Source: an uncultured Bacteroides sp. | GTDB lineage: Bacteria; Bacteroidota; Bacteroidia; Bacteroidales; Bacteroidaceae | Assembly: GCA_937890825.1 (NCBI GenBank) | Contig: CALADS010000071.1 | Span: forward strand, 30,040-94,039 | DNA length: 64,000 nucleotides | Direction of reading: 5' to 3' | Shown here: one piece after another, positions 8,693 through 17,493 of the stretch | Position numbering within the stretch: the stretch's first letter is position 1 | Layout of the letters: each line of letters begins with the position of its first letter | The notes under the pieces: model-generated | The model's database searches: none | Told to the model about the DNA's origin: nothing | What the model saw: only the letters and a program-made list of their open reading frames with translations | Program-made: the position numbers and the translations under genes

Positions 8693-10015
8693 TTAATAGT
8701 TCGTTATATCTACCATCATCAGATTCAGCCGTTTGCCGTTGGTAAAATGTCCCGACTGAAAAAGCACCTTAGTGCCATCCGGACTGAAACTGGGATGCGC
8801 ATGGTCGGGACGCATCTTGGTATCGGACACCAACCAATGCCGTTCACCTGTAGCTACATTCATCATCCATACATTTCCACCAAATGTATCACCCGCTGCC
8901 CAACGGTTGTCACGGCTGGCATTGCAATGCCAAAAGCCCCTTCCCACCAGTTGTCCATCTATCGCACAGCGGTCTTTTTCCATTTCCACCTGTCCTATTT
9001 GCTCCACATCATCCGTACGCAGGTTTATACGATAAATACCGTTTGCCTGCTTACGCAACCGAGGCAAGAAGCCCAGAATATTGAAATACACATAATCCTT
9101 AGTGGCAAACGTCTCATGAGTAACCCAATCAAGAGCCGTTTCTTTATACAAAGGTTTGAATACCTTTCCGTCTGCTGTGCAATACCACATACGCTGATGG
9201 GCATCACCGCCAGTCTCGTTGCAGAACACGATTTCTCCCGGTGTAAAACGGCTGGCTTGTATGTGTCCCACTTTAAATTCCGTATCAATCACTTTAGTCA
9301 CTTCGCCAGTCTGTAGGTTCATTTTTCTGATTCCACAAAGTGTAGGCTTAATTTTTACCGGCTGGTTAGTCTCAGGCAAGAAAGCATTTTTCATCATCCG
9401 TTCCTTTTCCTCCTCAGTACCCTCACGTTCCACGGTAATATAAGCATAGTCATCCATGCAATCTACTGCATAGCCACCCGGACGCCCCATTTCCGCGGGG
9501 AAAATTCCAATCAGTCTTTCATACTTGGCAGGTTTTCCTACTTTATCATGCTCCACATCTGCGAAGAAACGGTCCAAGTCCATCACATACAACTTCCATT
9601 GATGATTTTCATTGCGGCTGATAAACAACTTGTTCGAGCGATTAGCCAAAAAAGCATTGCCTAAATCAGCCCCTTCTGTAGCCTGAATGATTTTTCCCGT
9701 AGCCATCTCTATAAAATAAATCTGGGTAGGCTTCCACTTTTTCTTTTCTCCATTGGGCTGCGTACGTTCCACCATGGTTCCGTCCCCTCTGCTGGAAGAA
9801 CGGAACAACAGATATTTACCATCAGCCGTCCACATGGGGTCGGTCTGATAAAGAAAGCGGTCATTCTTTAAAGTATCGGTCAAGACCGTGATTTTATTTC
9901 CGGTCTGAGCGTCCGTATAAGTCCATCTTTCCGAGGGAGTACATTGTCCGAACTGAGCCAAAGAAGCCGTGCAGCAACAGCAGGCACAAGCCATAGTCAA
10001 AAATATTTTTTTCAT
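8693..10015 (-). CDS. Oligogalacturonate lyase-like protein (PL22 type)
   Basis: A 440-residue secreted beta-propeller enzyme. Signal peptide at residues 1-20 (MKKIFLTMACACCCCTASLA). The frame is open to an ATG at 10027, but the MKKIF start at 10015 gives the more natural signal peptide. Repeated blade motifs such as DPMWTADGKYLLF and HPSFSPDGTKVLF mark the propeller. Histidines expected for the metal site of PL22 occur in VGHIQASRF, GGDAHQRMW, WVTHETF and DHAHPSF. PL22 enzymes cleave short oligogalacturonides by beta-elimination, normally in cytoplasm or periplasm; the signal peptide suggests periplasm here. Upstream neighbour GH28 ends 32 bases away, supporting one operon for pectin fragments. 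Confidence 0.78.
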   Translation of the reverse strand: MKKIFLTMACACCCCTASLAQFGQCTPSERWTYTDAQTGNKITVLTDTLKNDRFLYQTDPMWTADGKYLLFRSSSRGDGTMVERTQPNGEKKKWKPTQIYFIEMATGKIIQATEGADLGNAFLANRSNKLFISRNENHQWKLYVMDLDRFFADVEHDKVGKPAKYERLIGIFPAEMGRPGGYAVDCMDDYAYITVEREGTEEEKERMMKNAFLPETNQPVKIKPTLCGIRKMNLQTGEVTKVIDTEFKVGHIQASRFTPGEIVFCNETGGDAHQRMWYCTADGKVFKPLYKETALDWVTHETFATKDYVYFNILGFLPRLRKQANGIYRINLRTDDVEQIGQVEMEKDRCAIDGQLVGRGFWHCNASRDNRWAAGDTFGGNVWMMNVATGERHWLVSDTKMRPDHAHPSFSPDGTKVLFQSGHFTNGKRLNLMMVDITNY

Positions 10016-10047
10016 GGTAGCAGACAATACAAATTGACAAAAAAAGA

Positions 10048-11385
10048 TTACTGTATTATATTCACCGACTTCATCACCAATCCATTTACCAACCCCGATA
10101 AAGAATCTGATTCCTTTTCAGAAGTTAAATGTAAATTTTCCAACACAAAATCAGACAAACGATACTGGTCTTCATTCTTTTGTACATCGATAGCTTTCTT
10201 ACAATCTAGGTGGATATTCCTCAGCGTTACATGGTCTGAATAAGACAGAGGAATATCTTTTCTACCCTTTAAATCGAAGAACTGAGTCCACGGCTTGATG
10301 TACAGCAAACTGTTGGCACTGCCCTTTATATCTTCCACGGTGATGTATTCATAATGCTGTGGGGTATCGGGTCTCATTTTCAACCACAGTACCCGCTGTG
10401 CTTGCTCCACCTGAATTCTTCGCATCAGTATATTGTGATTATGTATGGACTCACTGCCGCAGGTCAGCATACTGTGGCAGAAGCCGTACACACAATCCTC
10501 TATCAGAATGTTACGGTTAGAGCCGTTGTTTACCATATCACGATCGGCCCAAGGACCTTTTCCTCCCTTTAAGGCCACTGCATCGTCGTTCACGGAAAGG
10601 CGGCAGTTCTTTATCAGCACATCGGTACACACATCCACATCTACGGCATCACTACTGGGTGCCTTGACGGGAGCTGCCGGTGCAAAAATATCCAGATTCA
10701 GCAGTTTCACCCGCTGGCAACGATACAAGTGTGTAGTCCAGAAAGGAGAATTTTCCAGGCGAACGCCTGATAACTCCACATCCTTCGAATCGGATATAAA
10801 CACCAGTCTCGGACGCAATTCCTCCAGATTGGTACAATTTCTGTTCACCTTTCTGCGCAGCCAGAACGATTTCCAGTAACGCAAGCCATTACCGTTAATA
10901 GTACCCTCTCCGGTCAAAGTAAATCCATCTACTCCGCAAGCATTGACCAAAGCTGCAAAATAAGTGAGGTTCTGACCCTCCATACGGGTTTCCAGCAAGG
11001 CAAAATCACTGATATCATCGCTTCCTTTCAGCACCGCTCCTTTTTCAAGATACAGATGTGTACCAGGCTTGAAAAACAACGAACCACTCAAGAAAGTACC
11101 TTGCGGAAGATACACCACACCTCCTCCCTGGGCAGCAGCCTCATCGATTACCGCCTGTAGGGCCTCTGTCTGCATCAATGTACTGTCATTCTTCACTCCA
11201 TGGGCAGTTACATCATACAGTTTGCCCAATTGTTTCAATGCACGCGGTGTAGCTTCACGAAACCAAGCCGGTATTTCCGTTCCGTCCGGAAACACCTCCT
11301 TGGCCTGCACAGGCTGTGCAGCCAGCCACCCCACCATAGCCAACATGAGTGGCCAACCTAACATCCGTTTCATTATCCGTTTCAT
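10048..11385 (-). CDS. Glycoside hydrolase family 28 (polygalacturonase/rhamnogalacturonan hydrolase type)
   Basis: A 445-residue secreted right-handed beta-helix enzyme. Signal peptide within residues 1-28 (ends VQAKE). The N-terminal strand DVTAHGVKNDSTLMQTEALQ is the usual GH28/pectate-lyase entry. Catalytic aspartates lie in DAVDVD (about 244) and the NDDAVALKGG segment (about 265-272); the family's G-H-G region appears as a variant, LTCGSESIHNHN, and the substrate-binding R-x-K appears as RVLWLKM. It hydrolyses alpha-linked galacturonic acid in pectin; whether endo or exo, and on homogalacturonan or rhamnogalacturonan, is not clear. It starts 27 bases after the GH2 gene and is followed by the PL22-like gene. 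Confidence 0.88.
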   Translation of the reverse strand: MKRIMKRMLGWPLMLAMVGWLAAQPVQAKEVFPDGTEIPAWFREATPRALKQLGKLYDVTAHGVKNDSTLMQTEALQAVIDEAAAQGGGVVYLPQGTFLSGSLFFKPGTHLYLEKGAVLKGSDDISDFALLETRMEGQNLTYFAALVNACGVDGFTLTGEGTINGNGLRYWKSFWLRRKVNRNCTNLEELRPRLVFISDSKDVELSGVRLENSPFWTTHLYRCQRVKLLNLDIFAPAAPVKAPSSDAVDVDVCTDVLIKNCRLSVNDDAVALKGGKGPWADRDMVNNGSNRNILIEDCVYGFCHSMLTCGSESIHNHNILMRRIQVEQAQRVLWLKMRPDTPQHYEYITVEDIKGSANSLLYIKPWTQFFDLKGRKDIPLSYSDHVTLRNIHLDCKKAIDVQKNEDQYRLSDFVLENLHLTSEKESDSLSGLVNGLVMKSVNIIQ

Positions 11386-11412
11386 TCTATCCGACTATTT
11401 TAAAATTACCGA

Positions 11413-13815
11413 TTACTGCAGTGTCAATTCACACTTAGCTGCTATTTTCTTATTCACGTTTTTAGAATTCAGTTCTGCCCGTAGCTGCACCTTGCCCGGC
11501 TGATGTCCAGCTCTGATAACCACGAGGGCAGTTCCCCGATGCATCTGAATGTGCGGCAACGTATTGATTTCATGGCTTGTCATATCTCCATTATCCACAG
11601 CCACGATTTCAGCACCCGGACTTACCGTAAACGACACGCTGCCATTCTCCATGGGCACTTGCCGTCCTTTGCTGTCTACTGCCGTCAACCGGATATGCTG
11701 CAAATCCATACCATCGGCCTTCCAGTTTATGGCCTCGGGTTCCAGTTTTATTTTCGCCACTTTCCCTGCAGTTTCCACCTTATAGCGTGCCACCACCTTT
11801 CCGTCGGTACGCGCTATGGCCTGTATGTTGCCGGGCTGATACACCACATTCTCCCACTTGATTTTATTGCGAGTTTTAGGATTCCGCTTATCGTTGGGTT
11901 TTACTCCCAGGCTTTTGCCATTGACGAGCAATTCCACTTCATCAGCATTGGTATAGGCATACAGCGTATAGGCCTTTCCTGGTTCGCGGTTCCAATGACC
12001 GGTCATCACATCACCGGTAAACTGCACACCGTTCCATACCATATCTTCTGTACGGTCTTCCACCACAGATAGATGTACCACAGGTTCATCCGTAAACATG
12101 GATTTCAGGAACCAGGCCAGCGGTTTGGGGTTCAGTGCCCTGTCGAACACACCGTCCGTCCATCCCTTGGCAGGCCATCCTCTTGACTCGCCGATGTAGT
12201 CTATCATGCCCCAATATGCCAGACCGATTACCCGGTTCAAGTCCATTTCAAAGAAGTTGGGCCCCATGGCCGAACGATTGGCCTCGCTCTGATAAAAGTT
12301 CATATAAGGATAGCGTTTGCCATCGCCCGGGAAATACATATAGCGGTAATTGTATGCCTGAATATCGGTAATCTTAGCCAGTTCACAAGGAATACTGTCG
12401 GTCTCGAAACTGCGGCCCCGTGGATGCATGGCCACAGTAACCGGACGTGAAGTATCATACGTATGCAGCAATTCCCTTTGCAGGCGATACGGAGTCACCC
12501 CATAATCATTAAAAGGAAGGTCGGCATACGTCTGCAGTTCATTGCCCAGACTCCACATGATTACAGACGGATGGTTCCGATGTGCCTTCACCCACTCCAC
12601 CACATCATATTGCCACAGATTCATCCAGTCCGTTCTGCCTCCTGCATATCGTGTCAGCCATTTGTCATAGAGTTCATCCACCACCAATATACCGTATTCA
12701 TCGCACAGATGGTAGAACTCCTCGCTGTAGGGATTGTGAGATGCCCTGATATGATTGAATCCGAAATCCTTCAGCAGTTTTATCCGTTTTTCTATGCCGC
12801 GCGGATAAGCAGCCGCTCCCAGGGCTCCCAAGTCGTGATGATTGGCTATTCCCTTCAACAGCACTTTCTTTCCATTCAGTTTAAATCCATACGAAGGGTC
12901 GTATGCTATGGAACGTATTCCAAAACGCTCGGTCACTTTATCCAGCACCTGTCCGTCGTTCCCATAGAGCGTCACCTCTGCCGTATAAAGGTAGGGTTGT
13001 TCACAGCTCCACAGCGTAGGATGTTGCACTTGCAAAGTGTCCAACTGATAGATGCGCAATTTGCGGCGGCGGTCGTATGGGTAGCAAGTACGGCCAGCAG
13101 CCACTTCATTCCCCTGCGCATCGAAAATACGGGCGCAGAACACGGCCTCTTTCCTCTGCTTGTCGTCCATATACACCTCACTTGCTATGGCCACCTTACC
13201 ATCTAGTTGCGTGGTAATGTGCAACGGGTGTCGTACGAAATAGCTGTCCTTCGGGTAAGTAATAAGATTAACCCCACGAATTAGTCCGCCCCCGGTATAC
13301 CAACGAGAATTCTCCGGATTGCGAGTATCGGCGCGAACCACTATTTCATTCTCCGCATCCCAGTCTATCAAGTGGGTAATATCCAATTCGAATCCCACAT
13401 AGCCATACTCAGTTCCACCAATCCGTTTTCCATTGAGATACACATCGCCCACCAGCATGATGCCGCCAAAATCCAGCACGATGCGTTGTCCCTGCCAGGC
13501 TTTTTCTGCACGAAGCATCTTCCTGTACCAACCTACACCCATTTCCTTGAAACCTCTGGATGATAGTCTGCTTCTTACATTGGCAGCCATATCACTGTGG
13601 TCAGGTCTTTCATTCTTATCCGGAGCTATCCAAGGCTGACCTATCTGAAAATCATGAGGTAAGTTTACCGTTTGTACCGACTCTTTAAACACCGAATCAT
13701 TCAGTTGAAACTGCCAACCAAAATTTAGCGACACCGTATCGCGCTGCGCCAACACCCACTGAGTGATTAGTAATAAACCAACCACACAAACTATTTTATA
13801 AGTTTTTCTAGACAT
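11413..13815 (-). CDS. Glycoside hydrolase family 2 (beta-galactosidase type)
   Basis: An 800-residue secreted retaining glycosidase. Signal peptide within residues 1-24 (ends VLAQ). Order of domains: sugar-binding jelly roll (about 30-200), Ig-like domain, TIM barrel (about 290-570), then C-terminal DUF4982-like and Ig-like domains. The barrel carries RASHNPY, the acid/base Glu426 in WSLGNEL and the likely nucleophile Glu511 in YQSEANRS. Beta-galactosidase is the commonest activity, fitting removal of galactan or arabinogalactan side chains from rhamnogalacturonan I; beta-glucuronidase or other GH2 activities are possible. First gene of the four-gene operon, with a -7 promoter box 36 bases upstream and a palindrome cluster beyond it. 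Confidence 0.88.
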   Translation of the reverse strand: MSRKTYKIVCVVGLLLITQWVLAQRDTVSLNFGWQFQLNDSVFKESVQTVNLPHDFQIGQPWIAPDKNERPDHSDMAANVRSRLSSRGFKEMGVGWYRKMLRAEKAWQGQRIVLDFGGIMLVGDVYLNGKRIGGTEYGYVGFELDITHLIDWDAENEIVVRADTRNPENSRWYTGGGLIRGVNLITYPKDSYFVRHPLHITTQLDGKVAIASEVYMDDKQRKEAVFCARIFDAQGNEVAAGRTCYPYDRRRKLRIYQLDTLQVQHPTLWSCEQPYLYTAEVTLYGNDGQVLDKVTERFGIRSIAYDPSYGFKLNGKKVLLKGIANHHDLGALGAAAYPRGIEKRIKLLKDFGFNHIRASHNPYSEEFYHLCDEYGILVVDELYDKWLTRYAGGRTDWMNLWQYDVVEWVKAHRNHPSVIMWSLGNELQTYADLPFNDYGVTPYRLQRELLHTYDTSRPVTVAMHPRGRSFETDSIPCELAKITDIQAYNYRYMYFPGDGKRYPYMNFYQSEANRSAMGPNFFEMDLNRVIGLAYWGMIDYIGESRGWPAKGWTDGVFDRALNPKPLAWFLKSMFTDEPVVHLSVVEDRTEDMVWNGVQFTGDVMTGHWNREPGKAYTLYAYTNADEVELLVNGKSLGVKPNDKRNPKTRNKIKWENVVYQPGNIQAIARTDGKVVARYKVETAGKVAKIKLEPEAINWKADGMDLQHIRLTAVDSKGRQVPMENGSVSFTVSPGAEIVAVDNGDMTSHEINTLPHIQMHRGTALVVIRAGHQPGKVQLRAELNSKNVNKKIAAKCELTLQ

Positions 13816-13851
13816 ACAATATTATATTTTCCATGATTTGAAGATTGCGAA

Positions 13852-13859
13852 CAAAAGTA
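13852..13859 (-). promoter_or_regulatory. Bacteroides -7 element (TACTTTTG) for the pectin operon
   Basis: On the minus strand the octamer matches TAnnTTTG and lies 36 bases before the GH2 start codon. It is probably the main promoter of the four genes that follow. Confidence 0.6.
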
Positions 13860-13911
13860 GCAGTCTTTAGCATACCACACTAGGTAAAATCATTCTAAAG
13901 CATGTAATATT

Positions 13912-13946
13912 GTACACAGTGTACAGAAAACTAAGCATTTCTGTAC
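13912..13946. promoter_or_regulatory. Overlapping palindromes upstream of the pectin operon, possible operator
   Basis: Two overlapping perfect inverted repeats: GTACACAGTGTAC (13912-13924) and GTACAGAAA / TTTCTGTAC (13921-13929 and 13938-13946, 8-base spacer). They lie 53-94 bases upstream of the -7 box, a position suited to an activator such as a hybrid two-component system or AraC protein. No regulator gene is adjacent, so the binder is unknown. Confidence 0.4.
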
Positions 13947-13949
13947 AAA

Positions 13950-13999
13950 AAACAAGAAAAAAGGATACTTTCCCCGCTGGAAAAGTATCTTTTCCTATT
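13950..13999 (-). terminator. Intrinsic terminator of folP-cdaA
   Basis: On the minus strand, a stem AGATACTTTTCC with GGAAAGTATC around a short loop is followed by a run of six T and further T-rich sequence. It lies 16 bases after the cdaA stop. Confidence 0.75.
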
Positions 14000-14014
14000 T
14001 GCAGACAGTAAGCC

Positions 14015-14779
14015 CTATACTTCCTTAGTGAGCAGGCTTTCCAATTCTTCGGCAGTCAACCGCAAATAGAACTGCCCCTTATAAGCCACGGAAATGGCAC
14101 CGGTTTCTTCGGATACGATGATGGCATGTGCATCCGATACTTGCGAAATACCCATGGCAGCCCGATGACGAAGTCCCAGTTCCTTGGGGATATCCAAATT
14201 ATGCGACACGGGCAAGATACATCCTGCGGCCTTAATCCGCTTCTTGCTTACCACCATAGCCCCGTCGTGCAACGGGCTGTTCTTGAAAAACACATTTTCT
14301 ATCAAACGCTGGTTGATATTGGCATCAATCACCTCGCCGGTGCGCACCACATCATCCAACGGCAGATTATGCTCCAACACTATCAGTGCTCCCACTTTCT
14401 GCTTGCCCATACTCATGCAAGCCATCACAATAGGCATGATGTCGTCATGCCCCATTTCTTCCTTGTCACCACCCGTAAAGAAACGGATCAACCTACTGGC
14501 ATGGCTATGCGAACCCAGCGTTAGCAGGAAACGACGTATTTCTTCTTGAAACAATACGATCAGAGCCAACACTCCCACACTGACCAGTTTATCGAAAATT
14601 GACCCCAGCAGCTTCATCTCCAGTACCTGAGACACAATCAACCACAGCATAATAAATACCAGAATTCCGGTAAATACATTGATAGATCCCGAAGCCTTCA
14701 TCAGCTTATAAGTATAATAAAGCAAGAAAGCCACCAGCAAGATGTCGATAAAATCTTTTATTCCAAATTCGATAAACAC
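14015..14779 (-). CDS. cdaA: Diadenylate cyclase CdaA (c-di-AMP synthase)
   Basis: A 254-residue membrane enzyme that joins two ATP into cyclic di-AMP. Three membrane segments lie in residues about 10-85, followed by the DAC catalytic domain (about 100-250) with the diagnostic DGAMVV (near 170) and RHRAAMG (near 203) motifs. Length and architecture are normal for CdaA. It follows folP by 37 bases on the same strand, so the two are co-transcribed from the folP promoter; a T-rich intrinsic terminator follows. C-di-AMP in other bacteria controls osmolyte balance and cell-wall stress; its targets here are not visible in the window. Confidence 0.95.
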   Translation of the reverse strand: MFIEFGIKDFIDILLVAFLLYYTYKLMKASGSINVFTGILVFIMLWLIVSQVLEMKLLGSIFDKLVSVGVLALIVLFQEEIRRFLLTLGSHSHASRLIRFFTGGDKEEMGHDDIMPIVMACMSMGKQKVGALIVLEHNLPLDDVVRTGEVIDANINQRLIENVFFKNSPLHDGAMVVSKKRIKAAGCILPVSHNLDIPKELGLRHRAAMGISQVSDAHAIIVSEETGAISVAYKGQFYLRLTAEELESLLTKEV

Positions 14780-14816
14780 AGCAGTAAAGATGTATGGTTA
14801 AAAAAAAGAAACGGAA

Positions 14817-15680
14817 TTATTCATGGCAGGCATTGCGATGCATCGCCTCTACAATCCGCAGGGTTTCCACCGCTTCGCGCACATCGTGTACGCGCAGAAT
14901 ATCTGCCCCCTTCAGCAAGCTGATGGTATGAAGCACCGTGGTGCCGTTCAATGCCTCTTGAGGCGTGCTGTCGAGCAGACGATAAATCATAGATTTACGC
15001 GATACACCTACCAGCAGAGGCAGTTCAAAAATTCTGAATTCCTCCAGATGAGCCAATAATTCATAATTATGTTCCAGCGTTTTACCGAAACCAAAACCCG
15101 GGTCCAGAATGATGTCTTTTACCCCCAAGTCGCGCAGGCGCTGCACCTTTTCAGCAAAATAAAGGAATACCTCCTTCATCAGGTTGTCATAATGAGGGTT
15201 CAACTGCATGTTTTGAGGCGTACCCTGCATGTGCATCATGATATAAGGCACATTCAGTTCGGCTACCGTACGAAACATATCCGGATCCATTTCGCCGGCA
15301 GCTATATCATTGATAATAGCTACCCCATATTCCTCTACACACATACGGGCCACATCTGCACGAAAAGTATCTACAGATACCACAGCATCGGGCGCCGTGC
15401 GGCGAAGTATCTGTAACCCCCAACGCAAACGTTCCATTTCCTCTTGCGGTGTCACATGTTCAGCATTCGGGCGGGAAGAGTAAGCTCCTACATCAATAAT
15501 GGCTGCCCCTTCCTGCAGAATTTGCCGCGTACGGTGCTCAATATCTGCCTCGGTCTGCATCCGGCTACCTGCATAAAACGAGTCGGGTGTCACATTCAGA
15601 ATACCCATCACACAAGGAGAAGAAAGGTCCAGCAAAGCACCATTCACGTTTATATTGTTATTGGCTTTCAATGATTGCAT
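14817..15680 (-). CDS. folP: Dihydropteroate synthase
   Basis: A 287-residue cytoplasmic TIM-barrel enzyme of folate synthesis that condenses hydroxymethyl-dihydropterin pyrophosphate with p-aminobenzoate; the sulfonamide target. Signature segments are VMGILNVTPDSFYAGSR (about 24-40) and DPGFGFGKTLEHN (about 205), plus VSVDTFRADVA. It is the first gene of a two-gene operon with cdaA. A -7 box lies 32 bases upstream of the ATG at 15678-15680, divergent from the murF promoter. The length is within the family's usual range. Confidence 0.96.
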   Translation of the reverse strand: MQSLKANNNINVNGALLDLSSPCVMGILNVTPDSFYAGSRMQTEADIEHRTRQILQEGAAIIDVGAYSSRPNAEHVTPQEEMERLRWGLQILRRTAPDAVVSVDTFRADVARMCVEEYGVAIINDIAAGEMDPDMFRTVAELNVPYIMMHMQGTPQNMQLNPHYDNLMKEVFLYFAEKVQRLRDLGVKDIILDPGFGFGKTLEHNYELLAHLEEFRIFELPLLVGVSRKSMIYRLLDSTPQEALNGTTVLHTISLLKGADILRVHDVREAVETLRIVEAMHRNACHE

Positions 15681-15711
15681 AAGCGTTTCTATTTCAGTTT
15701 CAATACTTCTG

Positions 15712-15719
15712 CAAATTTA
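15712..15719 (-). promoter_or_regulatory. Bacteroides -7 element (TAAATTTG) for folP-cdaA
   Basis: Matches TAnnTTTG on the minus strand, 32 bases before the folP start. A TTTG at 15744-15747 (minus strand) might be the -33 box, but the 24-base spacer is a little long. Confidence 0.6.
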
Positions 15720-15765
15720 GGCAAAAAAGCGGTTCAGCCGTCACAAAGAAGCAAAAAAGATATGC

Positions 15766-15773
15766 TATCTTTG
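15766..15773 (+). promoter_or_regulatory. Bacteroides -7 element (TATCTTTG) for murF
   Basis: Matches TAnnTTTG and lies 26 bases before the murF start, facing away from the folP promoter. Confidence 0.65.
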
Positions 15774-15799
15774 CCCGATTAAAAAAACAACCCTATCAA

Positions 15800-17098
15800 A
15801 TGGAACTGGAAACAATCTATCAGCTGTTCAAGGAGTGCCACGGAGTAACTACCGACAGCCGTCATTGCCCCGAGGGCTCACTGTTTATTGCTCTCAAAGG
15901 CGATCATTTTAATGGAAATGCTTTTGCAGCCAAAGCACTGGAAAGCGGCTGCCGCTATGCCATCGTAGACGAAAAAGAATACGTGCCTCAAAATGATACA
16001 CGCTATATTCTGGTAGATCATGCACTGCATACCTTGCAGCTATTGGCCCACTATCACCGCCTACAGTTGGGTATTCCCGTCATCGGCATAACCGGTACCA
16101 ACGGAAAAACTACTACAAAAGAACTGTTAGCAGCTGTATTGGCTGAAAAATACAATTTACTGTTCACAGAAGGTAATCTGAACAACCATATCGGCGTGCC
16201 ACTCACGTTGCTGCGGCTTCAGCCCAACCATGAATTGGCAGTCATCGAAATGGGGGCCAGCCATCCCGGCGATATCAAAGAACTAGTAGACATTGTAGAA
16301 CCTAACTACGGACTCATTACCAATGTAGGGAAAGCCCATTTAGAAGGATTCGGATCATTGGAAGGGGTGATACGCACCAAAGGAGAGTTATTCGATTACC
16401 TTAGAACCCGCGGTCAAGCCACGGTCTTCGTAGACCACGACAGCCCCTATTTACCCAACATGGCTACCGGACTGGCTATTCAATACTATGGTTCCGGAAA
16501 AGAGAATACCGTGAGCGGTCGAGTTATCGGACAGTCACCCTATCTATCCTTGGAGTGGCAGTCGGCTCAAGAGGCTGTTTCTTATCAGATAAATACCCGC
16601 CTCATCGGTGAATATAATTTCTGCAACGTACTGGCAGCCATTACCGTGGGTACTTTCTTCCGGGTAGAGCCCGAAAAGATTAACCATGCTCTGCAAGCAT
16701 ACACCCCACGCAACAACCGTTCGCAATTGCAGCAGACGGCCGATAATCTGCTCATCATCGATGCCTATAATGCCAACCCCACCAGCATGAAAGCCTCCAT
16801 CGGCAACTTCTACCGCATGCAGGCCGAACAAAAGATGCTCATTTTGGGCGATATGAGAGAACTAGGTGCAGAAAGTGCGGCCGAACACCAGGCCATCATA
16901 GATTACCTGGAAAGTTGCCGGTTTACCGATGTCATTCTGGTAGGCAGCCAATTTGCCGCTACCCGACACACCTACCTCACCTATCCCGATGCCCCGGCTT
17001 TGATAACCGCCCTACAGCAGCAGAAGCCGCAAGGTAAAACCATCCTGATCAAAGGATCCAACGGCATTAAACTGAGCAGCATTGTAGATTATCTCTGA
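15800..17098 (+). CDS. murF: UDP-N-acetylmuramoyl-tripeptide--D-alanyl-D-alanine ligase
   Basis: MurF adds D-Ala-D-Ala to the UDP-MurNAc tripeptide, the last cytoplasmic step of peptidoglycan precursor synthesis. The 432-residue protein has the three Mur ligase domains: N-terminal UDP-binding domain with VTTDSR near residue 17, the ATP-binding domain with GITGTNGKTTTKELL (about 97-111), and the C-terminal domain with the NPTSMKAS segment. A single-gene transcript with its own -7 promoter, apart from the main dcw cluster. Its stop codon overlaps the end of the convergent VanZ gene by 10 bases. Confidence 0.95.
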   Translation: MELETIYQLFKECHGVTTDSRHCPEGSLFIALKGDHFNGNAFAAKALESGCRYAIVDEKEYVPQNDTRYILVDHALHTLQLLAHYHRLQLGIPVIGITGTNGKTTTKELLAAVLAEKYNLLFTEGNLNNHIGVPLTLLRLQPNHELAVIEMGASHPGDIKELVDIVEPNYGLITNVGKAHLEGFGSLEGVIRTKGELFDYLRTRGQATVFVDHDSPYLPNMATGLAIQYYGSGKENTVSGRVIGQSPYLSLEWQSAQEAVSYQINTRLIGEYNFCNVLAAITVGTFFRVEPEKINHALQAYTPRNNRSQLQQTADNLLIIDAYNANPTSMKASIGNFYRMQAEQKMLILGDMRELGAESAAEHQAIIDYLESCRFTDVILVGSQFAATRHTYLTYPDAPALITALQQQKPQGKTILIKGSNGIKLSSIVDYL

Positions 17099-17472
17099 GT
17101 GCTGCGCTGCACCATCCAGCCTACGAGCGAAGCCAGCAGTGCTCCGCTTGTATTGGCTGCAAAATCCCACCAGTCACCTCCGCGGTAGGTGGTACAATAC
17201 GCCTGCAGCAATTCCACCACACCACTAAATAATACCGGACAGAGAAAAGCTCCTACCCATGCATGCCACTGAGGCACCCTTCGTTGCCGGTGTGCCCGCA
17301 AAAACTCCACCCAAAGCATACCCGACATGCCCATATACATACACATATGCACCACCTTATCCAAGCCTGGAATGTTTACCGATTCCGCTTCGGGCGGTTT
17401 AAAAAACGACAGGTAAATCACCGCAGCAATAACCAACAGTGATACCGGATACTTTTTGATATAATACAACAT
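17089..17472 (-). CDS. VanZ-like family membrane protein
   Basis: A 127-residue protein with four predicted membrane helices. It shows the VanZ-like pattern: LDKVVHMCMYMGMSGMLW with a His in the second region, ELLQAYCTTYRGGDWWDFAANTSGALLA in the third and fourth. VanZ relatives are small membrane proteins of unclear biochemical role, some linked to teicoplanin resistance. Downstream of it, the 3' end overlaps murF by 10 bases in a convergent arrangement. It begins 21 bases after the lolD stop and so is likely co-transcribed with the tcdA-lolD genes. Confidence 0.85.
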   Translation of the reverse strand: MLYYIKKYPVSLLVIAAVIYLSFFKPPEAESVNIPGLDKVVHMCMYMGMSGMLWVEFLRAHRQRRVPQWHAWVGAFLCPVLFSGVVELLQAYCTTYRGGDWWDFAANTSGALLASLVGWMVQRSTQR

Positions 17473-17493
17473 GGTAAAATCAGTATTATTGTA

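Noticed and set aside
12972..13181. Small frames inside the GH2 gene region
   Set aside because: Internal shadows with no start context; the GH2 frame is continuous and complete.
17089..17098. The 10-base overlap of murF and the VanZ-like gene ends as an anomaly
   Set aside because: Short convergent 3' overlaps are common and both genes look complete.
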